From positions 14,329,584 to 14,393,583 of the forward strand of contig NC_092692.1 of the NCBI RefSeq assembly GCF_964275005.1: a stretch of 64,000 nucleotides of DNA, given 5' to 3'. Shown here one piece after another: positions 49,001 through 59,343 of this stretch. Both the position numbers and the translations under genes were made by a program. Under the pieces are notes generated by a model. That model was not told the DNA's origin, made no database searches, and saw only the letters and a list, made by a program, of their open reading frames with translations. How positions within the stretch are numbered: the first letter of the stretch is position 1; each line of letters begins with the position of its first letter. Source of the stretch: Diadema setosum (taxonomy: Eukaryota > Echinodermata > Echinoidea > Diadematoida > Diadematidae).

Positions 49001-49752
49001 TGTAAAGCATGTCATGAATCGGATTCTTCCGAGTTTAGCATTTCGATGATCTTGTGTGTGAACAATAGACAGAACTTGGACAGAAGAGATTCCCGATATC
49101 CTCTACAAAATTCCGTATTTCTCTTTGACCACTGAAGCAAATCGAATGGAGTTTTCTGTAAGATGTTGGCAATGAGTTATAGTCTCATACCCTGAATTTT
49201 TATTAAGATTCATTCACTATTTTTAAAGATACATGTATCATTGCGGAAGGCCGCGTTGTAATTTTTTTCGGGACATACTGTATATCTTCACTGTTCAGCT
49301 ACAATGTATAACAAAATTTTGATGTAACGAAGGAAAATTTCTGGTTCCAAGGATTTCATTAAGATGAGAGTTGGCTGTACCAGGTTTAATTCCCTGGTTT
49401 TTTTTTTTTTTCTTCTTCTTCCATCATTGCGGAAGGCCACGTTGTAATTTTTTTCGGGACATACTGTATATCTTCACTGTTCAGCTACAATGTATAACAA
49501 AATTTTGATGTAACTAAGGAAAATTTCTGGTTCCAAGGATTTCATTAAGATGAGAGTTGGCTGTACCAGGTTTAATTCCCTGTTTGTTTGGTTTTTTTTT
49601 TCTTCTTCTTCCATCCTGTCCAGGGAAAGATGGAGTTGGAAGAAACAATCAGGGTGTGGAAGCAGAAGACACACGTAATGCGCTATTTCAATGAATCGGA
49701 GAGACCTCCTCAAACAGACTTCCTGACGAGGTTCTACGAGGGAAAGAATTGA
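39697..49752 (+). CDS. NDUFA6: NADH dehydrogenase (ubiquinone) 1 alpha subcomplex subunit 6 (complex I B14, LYR protein)
   Basis: Joining 39,697-39,835, 46,898-47,013 and 49,624-49,752 gives a 127-residue protein, against 128 in human. Residues 34-45 ([12 protein letters not shown]) hold the LYR-type motif of the Complex1_LYR family, and [12 protein letters not shown] (64-75) carries the conserved Phe. [17 protein letters not shown] and a C-terminal FYEGKN match human ELEETIKVWKQRTHVMR and FYVGHD. NDUFA6 is an accessory subunit of mitochondrial complex I that binds the acyl carrier protein through the LYR motif. The start is the first ATG of the frame (gatcATGG, Kozak +4 G). An in-frame upstream extension begins only with TTG. 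Phases are 1 and 0, all GT-AG. The gene appears intact. Confidence 0.96.
40095..40299. mobile_element. 205-bp TIR element of TTTTCGCG type, NDUFA6 intron 1
   Basis: The left end TACTGTAAGAGTGGAAATTT pairs with the reverse complement of the right end (TACTGTATAAGTGGATATTT), both running into TTCGCG. Likely TA-targeted MITE. A larger relative lies in CANT1 intron 1. Confidence 0.8.
40343..43620. mobile_element. 3.3-kb TIR element with TTA target duplication, NDUFA6 intron 1
   Basis: The ends TGCAGCTGTCATTTGTATGA, continuing CGCACCTCTTGACCCCCGGG, are inverted at both termini. TTA at 40,340-40,342 and 43,621-43,623 is a 3-bp duplication, as expected for PIF/Harbinger. Subterminal DNA on both sides is crowded with TGACGCAC words in both orientations. 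The 2.8-kb interior has no transposase frame that I recognise, so it is non-autonomous or has captured host DNA. Confidence 0.82.
43835..43995. repeat. Short direct repeat, NDUFA6 intron 1
   Basis: CAAGCACAGTACGAATACGT plus TCAGCGC occurs at about 43,849 and 43,953. The copies flank a GC-rich hairpin-like stretch (AGCGCCCCGCGCTGGGG). Confidence 0.7.
44150..44760 (+). other. Strand-biased pyrimidine-rich block in NDUFA6 intron 1
   Basis: About 600 bp dominated by TTTC, TTCC and CTTT on the plus strand. It yields spurious hydrophobic reading frames but has no family similarity that I recognise. Confidence 0.7.
44761..46897 (+). other. Remainder of NDUFA6 intron 1, no gene seen
   Basis: Contains a CA tract near 45,470, a TA tract at 46,036-46,096, and near 45,980 a short stretch (ATATTGCTGCATTCACTCA) resembling the terminal part of the TTAA foldback family, possibly a relic. 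No further exons. Confidence 0.6.
46036..46096. repeat. (TA)n microsatellite in NDUFA6 intron 1
   Basis: TA tract interrupted once by CTAC. Confidence 0.97.
46898..47013 (+). CDS. NDUFA6: NDUFA6 exon 2
   Basis: Starts after TCTCTCCAG and ends ATTAAG|GTATGA. Encodes [15 protein letters not shown] through VVDMLVIK in phase 1 to 0. Confidence 0.96.
47372..47494. repeat. (ATT)n/(ATC)n trinucleotide tract in NDUFA6 intron 2
   Basis: Runs of ATT then ATC that read as Ile or Asn/Asp homopolymers in spurious frames. Confidence 0.97.
47927..49280. mobile_element. 1.35-kb TIR element with TA target sites, NDUFA6 intron 2
   Basis: The ends CAGTATGTCCC are inverted at both sides and flanked by TA (47,925 and 49,281). 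Inverted similarity continues about 200 bp inward (CAATGATA, GGGTATGA, ACTCATTGCC, CCCATTCGATTTGCTTCAGT). CAGT termini with TA targets fit Tc1/mariner. A second shorter inverted pair (GACATACTGCAG with GCCCCAAAAATTACAAT) near 48,815-48,875 indicates a nested relative. No transposase frame. Confidence 0.85.
48556..48745. repeat. Long imperfect hairpin inside the 1.35-kb element
   Basis: AATGATGCACAGGAT, GTTAGTGAAGGTGCGGC and CTCGAGTATTGACAA on the left recur inverted on the right around a loop with CTCGGCTGCGCC. Arms of roughly 75 bp would form a stable hairpin. Confidence 0.85.
49237..49608 (+). repeat. Recent 186-bp tandem duplication upstream of NDUFA6 exon 3
   Basis: ATCATTGCGGAAGGCC begins both units (49,237 and 49,423) and the units are almost identical through GAGAGTTGGCTGTACCAGGT and a TTTTTCTTCTTCTTCCAT tract. 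Only the second copy is followed by CCTGTCCAG, the exon 3 acceptor. Confidence 0.93.
49624..49752 (+). CDS. NDUFA6: NDUFA6 exon 3 (coding part)
   Basis: Starts after CCATCCTGTCCAG, encodes [10 protein letters not shown] to FYEGKN and stops at TGA 49,750-49,752. Its polypyrimidine tract lies in the second copy of a 186-bp tandem duplication. Confidence 0.96.
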   Translation, partial: GKMELEETIRVWKQKTHVMRYFNESERPPQTDFLTRFYEGKN

Positions 49753-50600
49753 ACAGAGATAGATATTGTACATATATACCATGGAACTTTTGAATACTAT
49801 ATATGTCTTATTCTAAAATTCTCCGCCGTGACGTGCATGTGAATAATTGGAAACTGGTTGGATGATGTCTGCTTCTCATTACGCTGACAGTATTCAGGAA
49901 AATTTGGTAAATGTTTTGCAATGATCGGAACTGCTCACTGGCAACAGTTTTTGCAGAAATGAGTCTGTACTTTAAATGGCTCATATCTACATGTTTGTGA
50001 CCAGCTACACACAGTCCTTGGATACACAGTGATATTGTTCAGATGAGATTGAAATGCAATATCTTTTGTTCAGAATAGAAAATGAATCAAAGCCATTACA
50101 GAATTAAAAACACACACACACAAACAACAATTTATTTAACAACATTGCAGAATATAGAAACGTCACAAATAAGGCAAGGAGACAAAAATCTGCTAACTTT
50201 GGCTAACCGTTGCTCCTCTCCTCAGTTGAAAATCTCTTGAAGAGCTGTGAGCTGGACAGCAGAAAACTTTGCCCATATTTCTCTGTACTGTTTACTGCAG
50301 CAAATCCTCATAATTTGTGTTGTATGCTGTGTGTGCATTTGATATGCACTGCTATGTGAGATTTTGCAACATAAACCAACTTGGATTTCAGACTGTGTGA
50401 CCCATGCGCTCTCTTGCTTCAGTCTTGTGGTGTGTTTCGTGTTGAGATTTTTTTATTATGACTTGGGTGACTTGAGACATGTGCATGTATGATGTGAAGT
50501 GTGATAGCTAAGACCAAATACAAGTCAACCACATTTTTTTTTTTTAAAGATTCTCTTCATTTAACAAAATTGTGTTTGCATTCAGTGGATGTTTAGACAC
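49753..50600 (+). other. NDUFA6 3' UTR and downstream DNA
   Basis: No coding sequence or repeat beyond a short CA tract near 50,112. Confidence 0.5.
50103..50108 (+). terminator. Candidate NDUFA6 polyadenylation signal (ATTAAA)
   Basis: ATTAAA about 350 bp after the stop. AATAAA occurs at about 51,105 and 51,332 and would give longer 3' UTRs. Not decidable from sequence. Confidence 0.3.
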
Positions 50601-50606
50601 AACCTG

Positions 50607-50783
50607 CAGTCAACCTTGCGTAAGTCGAATGTATTTAGAGTGAAGAAATAGCTTTGACTTAGTGAAAATTCAACTTGTTAAGGATAAAAATCTACAGAAT
50701 ATAAAAGAGAATAGGACTTGAAAAGACCTTTGACTTAGACGATTATTGGACTTATGCGAGGTCAACTTAAGCAGGGCTCACTG
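50607..50783. mobile_element. CAGTCAACC-type MITE, copy 1
   Basis: Starts CAGTCAACC and ends with a degraded CACTG, followed by TA that it shares with the next copy. The interior alternates TTGACTTA and AAATTCAACTT words. Confidence 0.75.
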
Positions 50784-50785
50784 TA

Positions 50786-50966
50786 CAGTCAACCGTGCCC
50801 AAGTCAAATCTATTTGGACTGAAGAAATAGCTTCGACTTGAGAGAAAATTCGACTTATGAGGGGTTAAAACCAATAGAATATATTAAAAGAGAAGAGGAC
50901 TTGGAAAGAACATCGACTTGGGCAATTATTGGACTTATCCGAGGTCAACTTAAGCAAGGTTGACTG
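50786..50966. mobile_element. CAGTCAACC-type MITE, copy 2
   Basis: CAGTCAACC...GGTTGACTG flanked by TA on both sides. It is head to tail with copy 1, separated only by TA. Tc1/mariner-type ends. Confidence 0.8.
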
Positions 50967-50969
50967 TAT

Positions 50970-52318
50970 TTGTGAACTCTTCACGTTCCTTAGATTCTGC
51001 ACTTATTCTCATCAATATGTAGATGTTGTGTTGCTTTGGTAAAGGTAAAATACATTGTAAATGGATGATTTGTAAAGAATTCATTAAAAATCTACATCAC
51101 CAGCAATAAAACAGCCTGAAATTTCCATACAGTAATATTTGAAGCAACTACATAACACCACCTGTCCATGTAAACAATATTTTAGGTGAACATGTGTAGC
51201 AGTTTTTAGGCTTTTAAGGACAACCTATCCACTCTCCAATAATTTCTTCATCTTGCAGAGTATGCAAATTGTCATGCCCAAAGTACCCTGTCCTTTGTAC
51301 TCTCTCTTTGATCTTGGGGTAATTTTATCAAATAAACAGGATCTTGACCCCCTGTGTTTTTGTGAAGTGTGCAGCTGAAAAAGTAGTCATTTTACTAAGC
51401 CAGTAAACACTGGACTATACCTAAGACTTCACTGAGAATGGGCAAACGGGCGGAATGTTTCTAGCCCACCAGTGCATGTATTCAAGCTTTGTCAAGATAG
51501 GAGAAAAGCCTAACAAAAGTTTTGAACGTTTGATGGTGATTGCAATTGTTGGTGTGCGATGTTCCTTTATTTTAGACACAAGTTGCTGCAGATAGCAGTT
51601 ACCACACTCTCCTAACAAACAGTCTTGCCCACATTCCCTGTAGGAGTCATCTGCACATTTACTCTATCACTACCACATGTATGTACTTCTTTCAAGAACT
51701 TGTGTTGTTGCAATGCCTGTACACAGTCAATCAAATTGGGGACAAAAAATCATCTAAGGATATTTTGGAATATTTTTTTCACAGTTTTTTTTTCTTTATT
51801 TTTTGTTTGTTTTTAATAATTTGCACAGGTGAAACAGTTCAGTGCTGTGTACATTGGTTCGGTCAATGCAGTTTCTTGAATTCCAGAGGATATTGCTTTC
51901 GGGAGCTGGTTTAGCATTTAGGATTGTACATGGGAGACTCAACATCATTGATAGATTGTCATCTCAGAATTACGAAAAATGCACATCGCCATACAAGTTA
52001 CAGTGGATAATGCAGTGTAGGCCTTCACAAATATGCTACCTCTCTTTTTTACAGCTTCCCTTGAAATGCTGTGTTTAAATAGGCGAGGAAGTGATGCGCT
52101 TTGCAGTCACAAACCAGTATTTATGCTTGGCCGAGTTTGTGCGCTCTACAAGGTTTCATTACCAAATGCTACATGTGTAGATAGTGTACAAATACATGTA
52201 GTTAACATTACTGGTAAACATTCAAGGAATGCGTATGCAGGGTAGACATCCCTGCTTTTTTCACCTTAATTAGATTGGCCAGATCGGAGTACAATTCTAT
52301 GTAATTACAGAGACGCCT
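50970..52318. other. Intergenic, nothing recognised
   Basis: AT-rich DNA with scattered short reading frames lacking family motifs or splice-flanked coding blocks. Confidence 0.55.
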
Positions 52319-52322
52319 TTAA

Positions 52323-52722
52323 AGGATGGTACAGTTTGGGTTTAGATGGTGCTGTAGGTTTCTGACTTTGTATGTGTGTGTGTGTGTGTGTTAGTGAAAT
52401 AACGAGAAACCTCTTTATGAAATATGAAATATGTAATTCTTAGAGGAATTCACAGTATATTTGATGAAAATTGGTCTTGAAATAATGGCGGAGATATAAA
52501 AAAAATCCTAATATAATGCTACAGCTCATGACTTTTATTAGGATCTCTTTGTTTCACCTTATTTGGGGATATCTTGGTCATTTCAAGACCAATATTCATC
52601 AAATAAACTTGCAATTCCCCTTGGAATCGTATTCTCTTCAACATTTTGTAATAAAGTTGTTTCTAAATATCTTACGAAACGTTAAAAGCTGAATCCTCGC
52701 CTCGACCAATGCTACCATCCCT
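52323..52722. mobile_element. 400-bp foldback MITE with TTAA sites, ATGGTA family
   Basis: AGGATGGTA on the left and inverted AGGGATGGTA on the right, flanked by TTAA at 52,319 and 52,723. The halves pair via TTGATGAAAATTGGTCTTGA and its inverse. A truncated relative lies at 62,541. Confidence 0.85.
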
Positions 52723-52739
52723 TTAAGGCACCATGAAGT

Positions 52740-53300
52740 GAAAAGTGTAAAAGGTAAATTTGCTGCAGAAATTAACATCCTTCAACAATACATTAATGTC
52801 TTGTCAACATTAAAAGGTAATTCCAGACCAGTTTTTAAGTTAATCTCGTGAGAAAGAATAAAAACTTACAATTACAACAGTCAAAATGTGATCAAAATCG
52901 GATGAAAAATAGGGAAGTAATGAAATTGTGAAGTTTCACCAATTTCTGCACAACTGTTCTTATATTTTACAGTTAAAATGAATATGCAAATGAGTGAGCT
53001 CATAATGTTATCACCTCACCATTTTCCATTGATTGTACACAAAAACATTTTTCAATTTGTTGAGGGTAAAACATAAAATGTTATTCTGGTTGAGTAAGAA
53101 ATTGAAAAACACTTGCCAATATCAGAGAGAAACTGGGACTCTGATCTTCTGAAATGTATTACATATTCAAGAATTGGTCATAGAGTTGGAAATCAAAAGG
53201 ATATTGCAAATTTAGCTACCAAAACATGCACTTACGCATATAAACCAGATCATTGTCCTTTTTTTCTAATCTGCAACATACTGGTATGCAACATTAAGTA
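52740..53300. mobile_element. Relic of the 31,500-type foldback family
   Basis: GATGAAAAATAGGGAAGTAATG, CCAATTTCTGCACAACTG and ACCTCACCATTTTCCATTGA match the family at 31,500-31,690. The ends are not defined. Confidence 0.5.
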
Positions 53301-53360
53301 ATAGTGAAAATTAAAAAAAAAACAACAACAACAAAAGGGATATAGCACCAAAACAGGAAA

Positions 53361-53369
53361 ATGTGTGTT

Positions 53370-53404
<35 letters not shown>

Positions 53405-53415
53405 GCGTGTGTGTG
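53361..53415. repeat. (GT)n microsatellite
   Basis: GT tract interrupted by TTGT and GCGT. Confidence 0.97.
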
Positions 53416-53438
53416 ATTTAATGGGCTAATAGTTGGTA

Positions 53439-53625
53439 CAGTGGACTCCCGTTACAAAGAAGCCCTCAGGACTGGCAGTTATCATTTGTTATACAATTGT
53501 AATTTTGTTATAACCAAACCATTAAACCATAAAAAGACAGAGCAGATAATATTGCAGCCTAAATTTCTACTTTGTTGTATCTGGAATTTCGTTATAACTG
53601 TGTTCATTATAATGGGAGTGCACTG
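53439..53625. mobile_element. 187-bp MITE, CAGTGGACTCCC ends, TA target
   Basis: CAGTGGACTCCCGTTA on the left; the right end AATGGGAGTGCACTG is its approximate inverse; flanked by TA. Ends and target resemble pogo/Tigger-type Tc1/mariner MITEs. A more diverged relative may occupy 54,045-54,255 (Inference). Confidence 0.75.
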
Positions 53626-54252
53626 TACATTCGGTTCATTACAATGAATTTGTTCATTAATAGAAAGGCTGGCACGTCTTACGCGGCAAAAAAAAAAAAA
53701 TACAAATAAGTTGTATTTTTTCATGTACACACACACACACACACAATAATGCTACACACAATTGAGGGAAGGCATGTAGATCAATGAGATGTACACAATA
53801 CTTTAATCAGTTGTTCTGCACTTTTATTTTCAGTACTTTCTTTGTGTGTGTCACAATGTGCGCTTGATTTGTGTTAAAAAACAGTAGCTTACCCTACATA
53901 CCAGGTAGTCATGCACACGCTTTGCTCTGAAACTATGTACAGTGTATATGCACCACAGTATGTACTCATAATGGTCTGCACACACACACATAGTAAACAT
54001 ATCCAACACAGGCCACATGTACCCAAAATAAATTGTGCATATTTATTGTAATTACACGGGAACTGCATAATAACAAGGACCTACACACATCAAGACAATA
54101 CCTTGTTATATCAGGCTTTTCTCTATATCGGGGTACGCAAAAAAAAAAAAGAAGAAAAAAAGAAGAGAATTATGCAAATTTGGGACCTGCAAAATCACCT
54201 TATTATCAGAGGGCTTTGATCCTACTGTCTCTTTATAATGAGGTTAAGCTGT

Positions 54253-54768
54253 ATTATATTTTGGATCAAAAATTTGTCTTCCATTGATTGGTTAAAAGAG
54301 CTTCACGTGATTATAGGTATTTTGAACTATTTTAGAGTGTTGGTGTGTTTGACACTCCATGAAGTACTATTTGCAAAATGACGTCACTTTTATGACGACA
54401 TTTTGCAAATAGTATACTATTTGCAAAATGATGTCACAATCACCCTTCTTTACAATCAAGTGTACGTGGTCCGTCCACGTCCGGTCCCGAATTCTAGTGT
54501 TCAGGTTTGCAGCGGCCATACGAGCGCTTGCATACATGGCGACGGGCAACTCTGGCGGTGCCACGGCTGCTACGTTTTTCAATTTCCGGCCTCTCGCACT
54601 GTTGCGTATTGCAGGCGCTGCGCTGCCGCCGCAGTGCGTAAGCCTAACTGCGACCAACCCCAACACGCAGTGTTGCAGTGTAACTGTGTACACGGAGCGT
54701 CCCGGGGTTAGGCTAAGCCTAAAATGATTTTCGCTTTTTATTCAAATTTTTGATCCAAAATATAAAAC
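54253..54768. mobile_element. ~515-bp TIR element with CRE/POU-like hairpin
   Basis: TATTTTGGATCAAAAATTTG at the left end is inverted at 54,744-54,765. Inside, ATTTGCAAAATGACGTCA and two further copies form a near-perfect dyad at 54,393-54,437. GC-rich CpG-containing sequence at 54,465-54,715 follows. Confidence 0.65.
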
Positions 54769-54774
54769 AAATAT

Positions 54775-54940
54775 ACTTTGCCTAGTTTCGAGTTTCTTGT
54801 TAAAACTATGGGCCTCGGTGATTCCAAACTAGTACTATTCACTTCGGGGCTGCGCCCCTCAGTGAATAGTACTAGTTTGGAGTCACCTCTGCCCATAGTT
54901 TTAACAAGAAACTCTCAAGGCCAAGTATATTTGTATACTA
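54775..54940. repeat. Long hairpin adjoining the 54-kb element
   Basis: GTTTCTTGTTAAAACTATGG and TTCCAAACTAGTACTATTCA on the left are mirrored on the right around GGGGCTGCGCCCC. Arms of about 75-80 bp. Confidence 0.88.
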
Positions 54941-54999
54941 TTCATTATATTAGCACTGTGCATATAGTAAAACACTACTCCTGGACATGTAATGTGTGA

Positions 55000-56820
55000 A
55001 CTTCACAAGCAGGAATGTTCAAATAAAATACAGTGTGCCCATGACTAACCAGCTGAGAAAGATGCAATACACAAGAGACATCATTCAAAATTGTCAGGGC
55101 CAATGCACACTGCTGTGCTGATATGTTGGAATGGTGATTAGCTTTACTATCATCCCATTTGATGAATTCTTAGGCTAGTTTCATTAAAAAAAGCCAGCTC
55201 CATGACTGGTTTTAACCAAATAGAAATCTATCAGTGAGTCAAGTCAAACTACCGAGATATAGCCCAAATATGGTAAGACCTCAGTACAGTATCTCAAAAG
55301 TCATGAATTTTTAGGAGTGAAAAAAAAAATTGCAAAATAAAACTCATTTTGGTGTCAAATAATGCAGAAACAATGTTTTAAATTACTTTAATATCTGTTA
55401 TGGTTTTTAACTCAAATCAGTATTTTCTATACTCAAAATTGAGTTGGAGGTTCTTGAATACAATAGGCTAATTGGGAAACGAGGTTTGTCACCCTAGGGA
55501 CATTAAGGCATGTGCCATAATGCTTAAATATCACCAAACAATCAGACTGTCTATGTAGGTGTACCTGCATGTGTTCATTTATGACATAGATTTACTTTAC
55601 TTTTGTTGATACTGTTTGTTTTAATAAACTTGTAATTCATAAATGCAAATGTGATTATTATCTAATCACAGGGATATACTATCCTAGGCTCAGAATATGT
55701 GATAAATACTGTAGTGGGAATTCATGATGTCATGTACACTTGCACTATTGCCTCAGGAGTACACAATTGTATCTACAGCTGTAATTCATGTTATGCACCT
55801 GCTTCTAATGAATTGCATGGTTGGTTTTGCCACATATCGAATAGAAATAATTCTTAACAAAATCAAAGAAATAAAGACAAAGGAAAAAATATATTGTAAG
55901 ATTATTGCACCTCAATGATACTTGTAGCTTCGAGGCACTTTCTTTTTTCTTTAAAAAAAAATATGGTTTATAAAACTACAGACCATGTACCTCTACGTAC
56001 AATGATATGCACACACATCTACATTGAATTGCCCACAGGCTATTGAACCTAGCTATGCTATAATACAATGTAGGACCCTACGTAGGTTAGTACATAACAA
56101 TTAATTCTCAGTAAACTGGACTGCTGTTAGGGGAACAACAAGTACAGGTAAAGTGTATAACAAAATACACAAATCAAGCAGATTACCAAAATGATAAATG
56201 GTATGCAGTAACAACTAAGACATGCTTCTTACTTTGCAATCATACAATGTCTACTTAATTGAAAGACTCAAATATCTTTAGATGACAATCTTATGTACAA
56301 GAATAGAAAATTTATGATACTGTAGTGATTTTGCCAGACCATTCCATCTTCAGCTCTATAAATACATAAATATGTCAATATTGAAAGGAAACGCATTTAT
56401 GAACATCTATCGTGTGATTTGTTACAAATTGCGAACATAATTTATATATTCCCATAATTAAAAATTAAGTTTGAAACTGCTGTCTATAGTACCAAAACTG
56501 TCAATTCTAAGTCTTATCACTCAATAATTTTGTGCAAAAATATGTTGGCCTATTTTTATTATTTTCTATTTATTTTAATGCAAACAGTAGTGAGGTTTCC
56601 TCATGCTTGCTTTATACAAAGCAGACACATTTTTTTTTCTTTTTTTACTATGGCACTACTTGTATGATTACAAGCATCGGATGTAAGCAATGCTCAAGCA
56701 CCTCTATATATAGAAAACTAATCAACAGTAACCCACCGTTAGTATTCGGTATTAGTATTGCCATTTATATGCTAGGAGAGATATAGTGAGAAATAACAAG
56801 GAAAAGTAGAAATTACGCGG
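55000..56820. other. Intergenic, nothing recognised
   Basis: AT-rich DNA without supported coding exons, RNA genes or clear repeats. Confidence 0.55.
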
Positions 56821-56834
56821 TGCATAATATATGT

Positions 56835-57797
56835 CCCTGCCGGAAGTAGCATTTAGTAGCAAAATGTACAATATAGGTAAAAAGATGAAGGTCAAAGGTC
56901 AAAGAAGTCAAAGGTCAAAATTCTATGTAGAAGTTTTGAAGCCCTCACCTAGTGCCATCACATAAAGCAAACGGAATCGAAATCGGGTTAGAAATGGCGA
57001 AGGAGTAGCATTTTGTAGCCAATGTACAATATAGGTAAAAAAATCAAGGTCAAAGGTCAAAGAAGTCAAAGGTCAAAATTCTGTGTAGAAGTTTTGAAGC
57101 CCTCACCTAGTGCCATCACATAAAGCAAACGGAATCGAAAATCGGGTTAGAAATGGCGAAGGAGTAGCATTTGGTAGCAAAATGTACAATACAGGTCAAA
57201 AATCAAGGTCAAAGGTCAAAGAAGTCAAAGGTCAAAATTCTGTGTAGAAGTTTTGAAGCCCTCACCTAGTGCCATCACTTAAAGCAAACGGAATTGAAAT
57301 CGGGTTACAAATGGCGAAGGAGTAGCATTTTGTAGCAAAATGTACAATATAGGTCAAAAATCAAGGTCAAAGGTCAAAGAAGTCAAAGGTCAAAATTCTG
57401 TGTAGAAGTTTTGAAGCCCTCACCTAGTGCCATCACATAAAGCAAATGGAATCAAAATCGGGTTAGAAATAGTGAAGGAGTAGCATTTTGTAGGCAATGT
57501 ACAATATAGGTCAAAAATCAAGGTCAAAGGTCAAAGAAGTCAAAGGTCAAAATTCTGTGAAGAAGTTTCGAAGCCCTCACCTAGTGCCATCATATAAAGC
57601 AAACGGAATCAAAATCGGGTTAGAAATGGCGAAGGAGTAGCATTTTGAAGCAAAATGTACAATATAGGTCAAAGGTCAAGGTCAAAGGTCACAACTGAAA
57701 TTCTGTATAGAAGTTTCAAAGCTCCCATGTAGTGCTATCATATAAAGCAAACAGAATCAAAATCGGGTTAGAAATGGCGAAGGAGTAGCATTTTGAA
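56835..57797 (+). repeat. 158-bp tandem array with AGGTCA direct-repeat sites (6 units)
   Basis: CTCACCTAGTGCCATCA recurs at 56,944, 57,102, 57,261, 57,419 and 57,576 (steps 158, 159, 158, 157), with a degraded sixth at 57,722. Each unit carries AAGGTCAAAGGTCAAAG followed by GTCAAAGGTCAAA, i.e. DR1-spaced nuclear-receptor half-sites, plus GGCGAAGGAGTAGCATTTTG. Confidence 0.93.
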
Positions 57798-57811
57798 CAT
57801 TTTGATCACAC

Positions 57812-57888
57812 ACGGACGCACACACGGACGGACGGACACACGGACAGACGGACACACGGACAGACGGACACACGGACACACACACCTA
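57812..57888 (+). repeat. CGGACA/CACACGGACG minisatellite ending the 158-bp array
   Basis: Imperfect GGACACACGGACAGAC units directly after the last array unit, followed by a conserved-looking CGGAGCCCGTTTCATAGTCC block. Confidence 0.9.
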
Positions 57889-57899
57889 CGGAGCCCGTT

Positions 57900-58950
57900 T
57901 CATAGTCCCCTGCTCGAACTCGTTTGGCGGGGACAATTATCCCCTCTTCACTGTGGCTGGAATAATATACAGTACAAACCTGTTAATAGTGACCACTCAG
58001 AAGGACATACAGTGTAGTGTATAAGTAGTGGTCTTTATAAACAAGTGAGAATTTGACTTTGTCATGTACCAGTAGCTTCTATGACACATGTCACATTTGT
58101 TACCTCACACATCTAAACATAAAACAAGGTAATACAACATACAATTTAGACATCAGAAAGACAAGTTTTGCTGTTGTTGTTTTCTTTCCTTCTCTAAGAT
58201 CCTTCTCAGCAACAATATGATTTGCTTTATGACAGAAAAGGCCCTTGTGTGAAATGTGGAAACTCCGACGGAGAGAAGAGTACTCAATTTCTGGTATGGT
58301 GCACATAGTACACATATAGACAGAAGTCAACCTACAGACTGCAGCCCATAAACACAACAAACATTGTCCATGACAGACAAAGTAGGTGACCGATGCCACC
58401 AAGCATGCAAGATCTTAAACAAACAAAAAACTTATCACAATAAAGCAGGTGGCCACTATAAACAGGTGCCTGTTTCAAGACAGGTTTGATTGCATTTCAT
58501 TCTCCATTTCCTAAGCTGTCCACATTAGCTGCATTCGCACAATTTGCACAAAGTCAAATGGCATGTTGTGAATGAGGGAAGAGAATAAGAGTGGTTGATG
58601 ACTTGCATGCTCACTTAGTTACATGTTAAAAAGTCAGTTATGAAATACTTTATAACTACTTTACAGCAGCACTATGTCATAAAAAGCCCAAGAGTATACT
58701 ACGAAATTAGCATGATCTTGCAAAATCCACTCACATGAAATGCACACATTCATCTTAATTTAATCCATGTTTAAACAGGGCATCTATATTTGTTAAAAGA
58801 AGAGGTATGACTCATGTGTATAATATTGCAGGACTGTTGGTTGTACCAACAAACTTGACCATGAACATTACACATAATCATAGCAGGATTAATTTCATCA
58901 GGTAGAAAAAAAAAATTAAAAGAATTTTCCCATCCTATAGTAATGAGAGG
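57900..58950. other. Intergenic 3' of CANT1, nothing recognised
   Basis: No coding block or clear repeat. May contain the CANT1 3' UTR. Confidence 0.5.
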
Positions 58951-58956
58951 TTTATT
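58951..58956 (-). terminator. Candidate CANT1 polyadenylation signal (AATAAA)
   Basis: AATAAA on the minus strand about 17 bp after the stop codon. Unusually close, so a more distal signal is possible. Confidence 0.3.
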
Positions 58957-58972
58957 ACCCCATGTGATTATA

Positions 58973-59343
58973 CTATACAAATTCAATTCCCTCATATTTG
59001 ATCTCGGCAAACTTTATGTCTGGCATTAAGATCTTGCCATCTATATTGAATGCTGTAATGTAAGTGGCTATCTTTCCTGCATCCTCCTCGGTCTTAAGGG
59101 CCACAATTACTTGATCGTTGGTCCCCGGAATGAACTTAAATGAGGAGAAGCCTCGGATGTTGTTCAGCGAGCCGATCTTGTTGTAGCGGACGTCGGTGAA
59201 GTCCTCGTTGCATGTGAAGAGAATGTTTGTCGCGCGGTGCTCGTCCGCCGTCTCGTCGTACATCTCGGTGCTTGCCCGACGTGGAAGAAAGAACCACCGT
59301 TTGTGAACGCTACTCCACACTCCAGACTCATGAATCATGTACC
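58973..59343 (-). CDS. CANT1: CANT1 coding exon 3 (terminal)
   Basis: Acceptor TTTTAG|GGTACATG, encodes [11 protein letters not shown] to IKYEGIEFV, stop TAG at 58,973-58,975. Confidence 0.96.
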
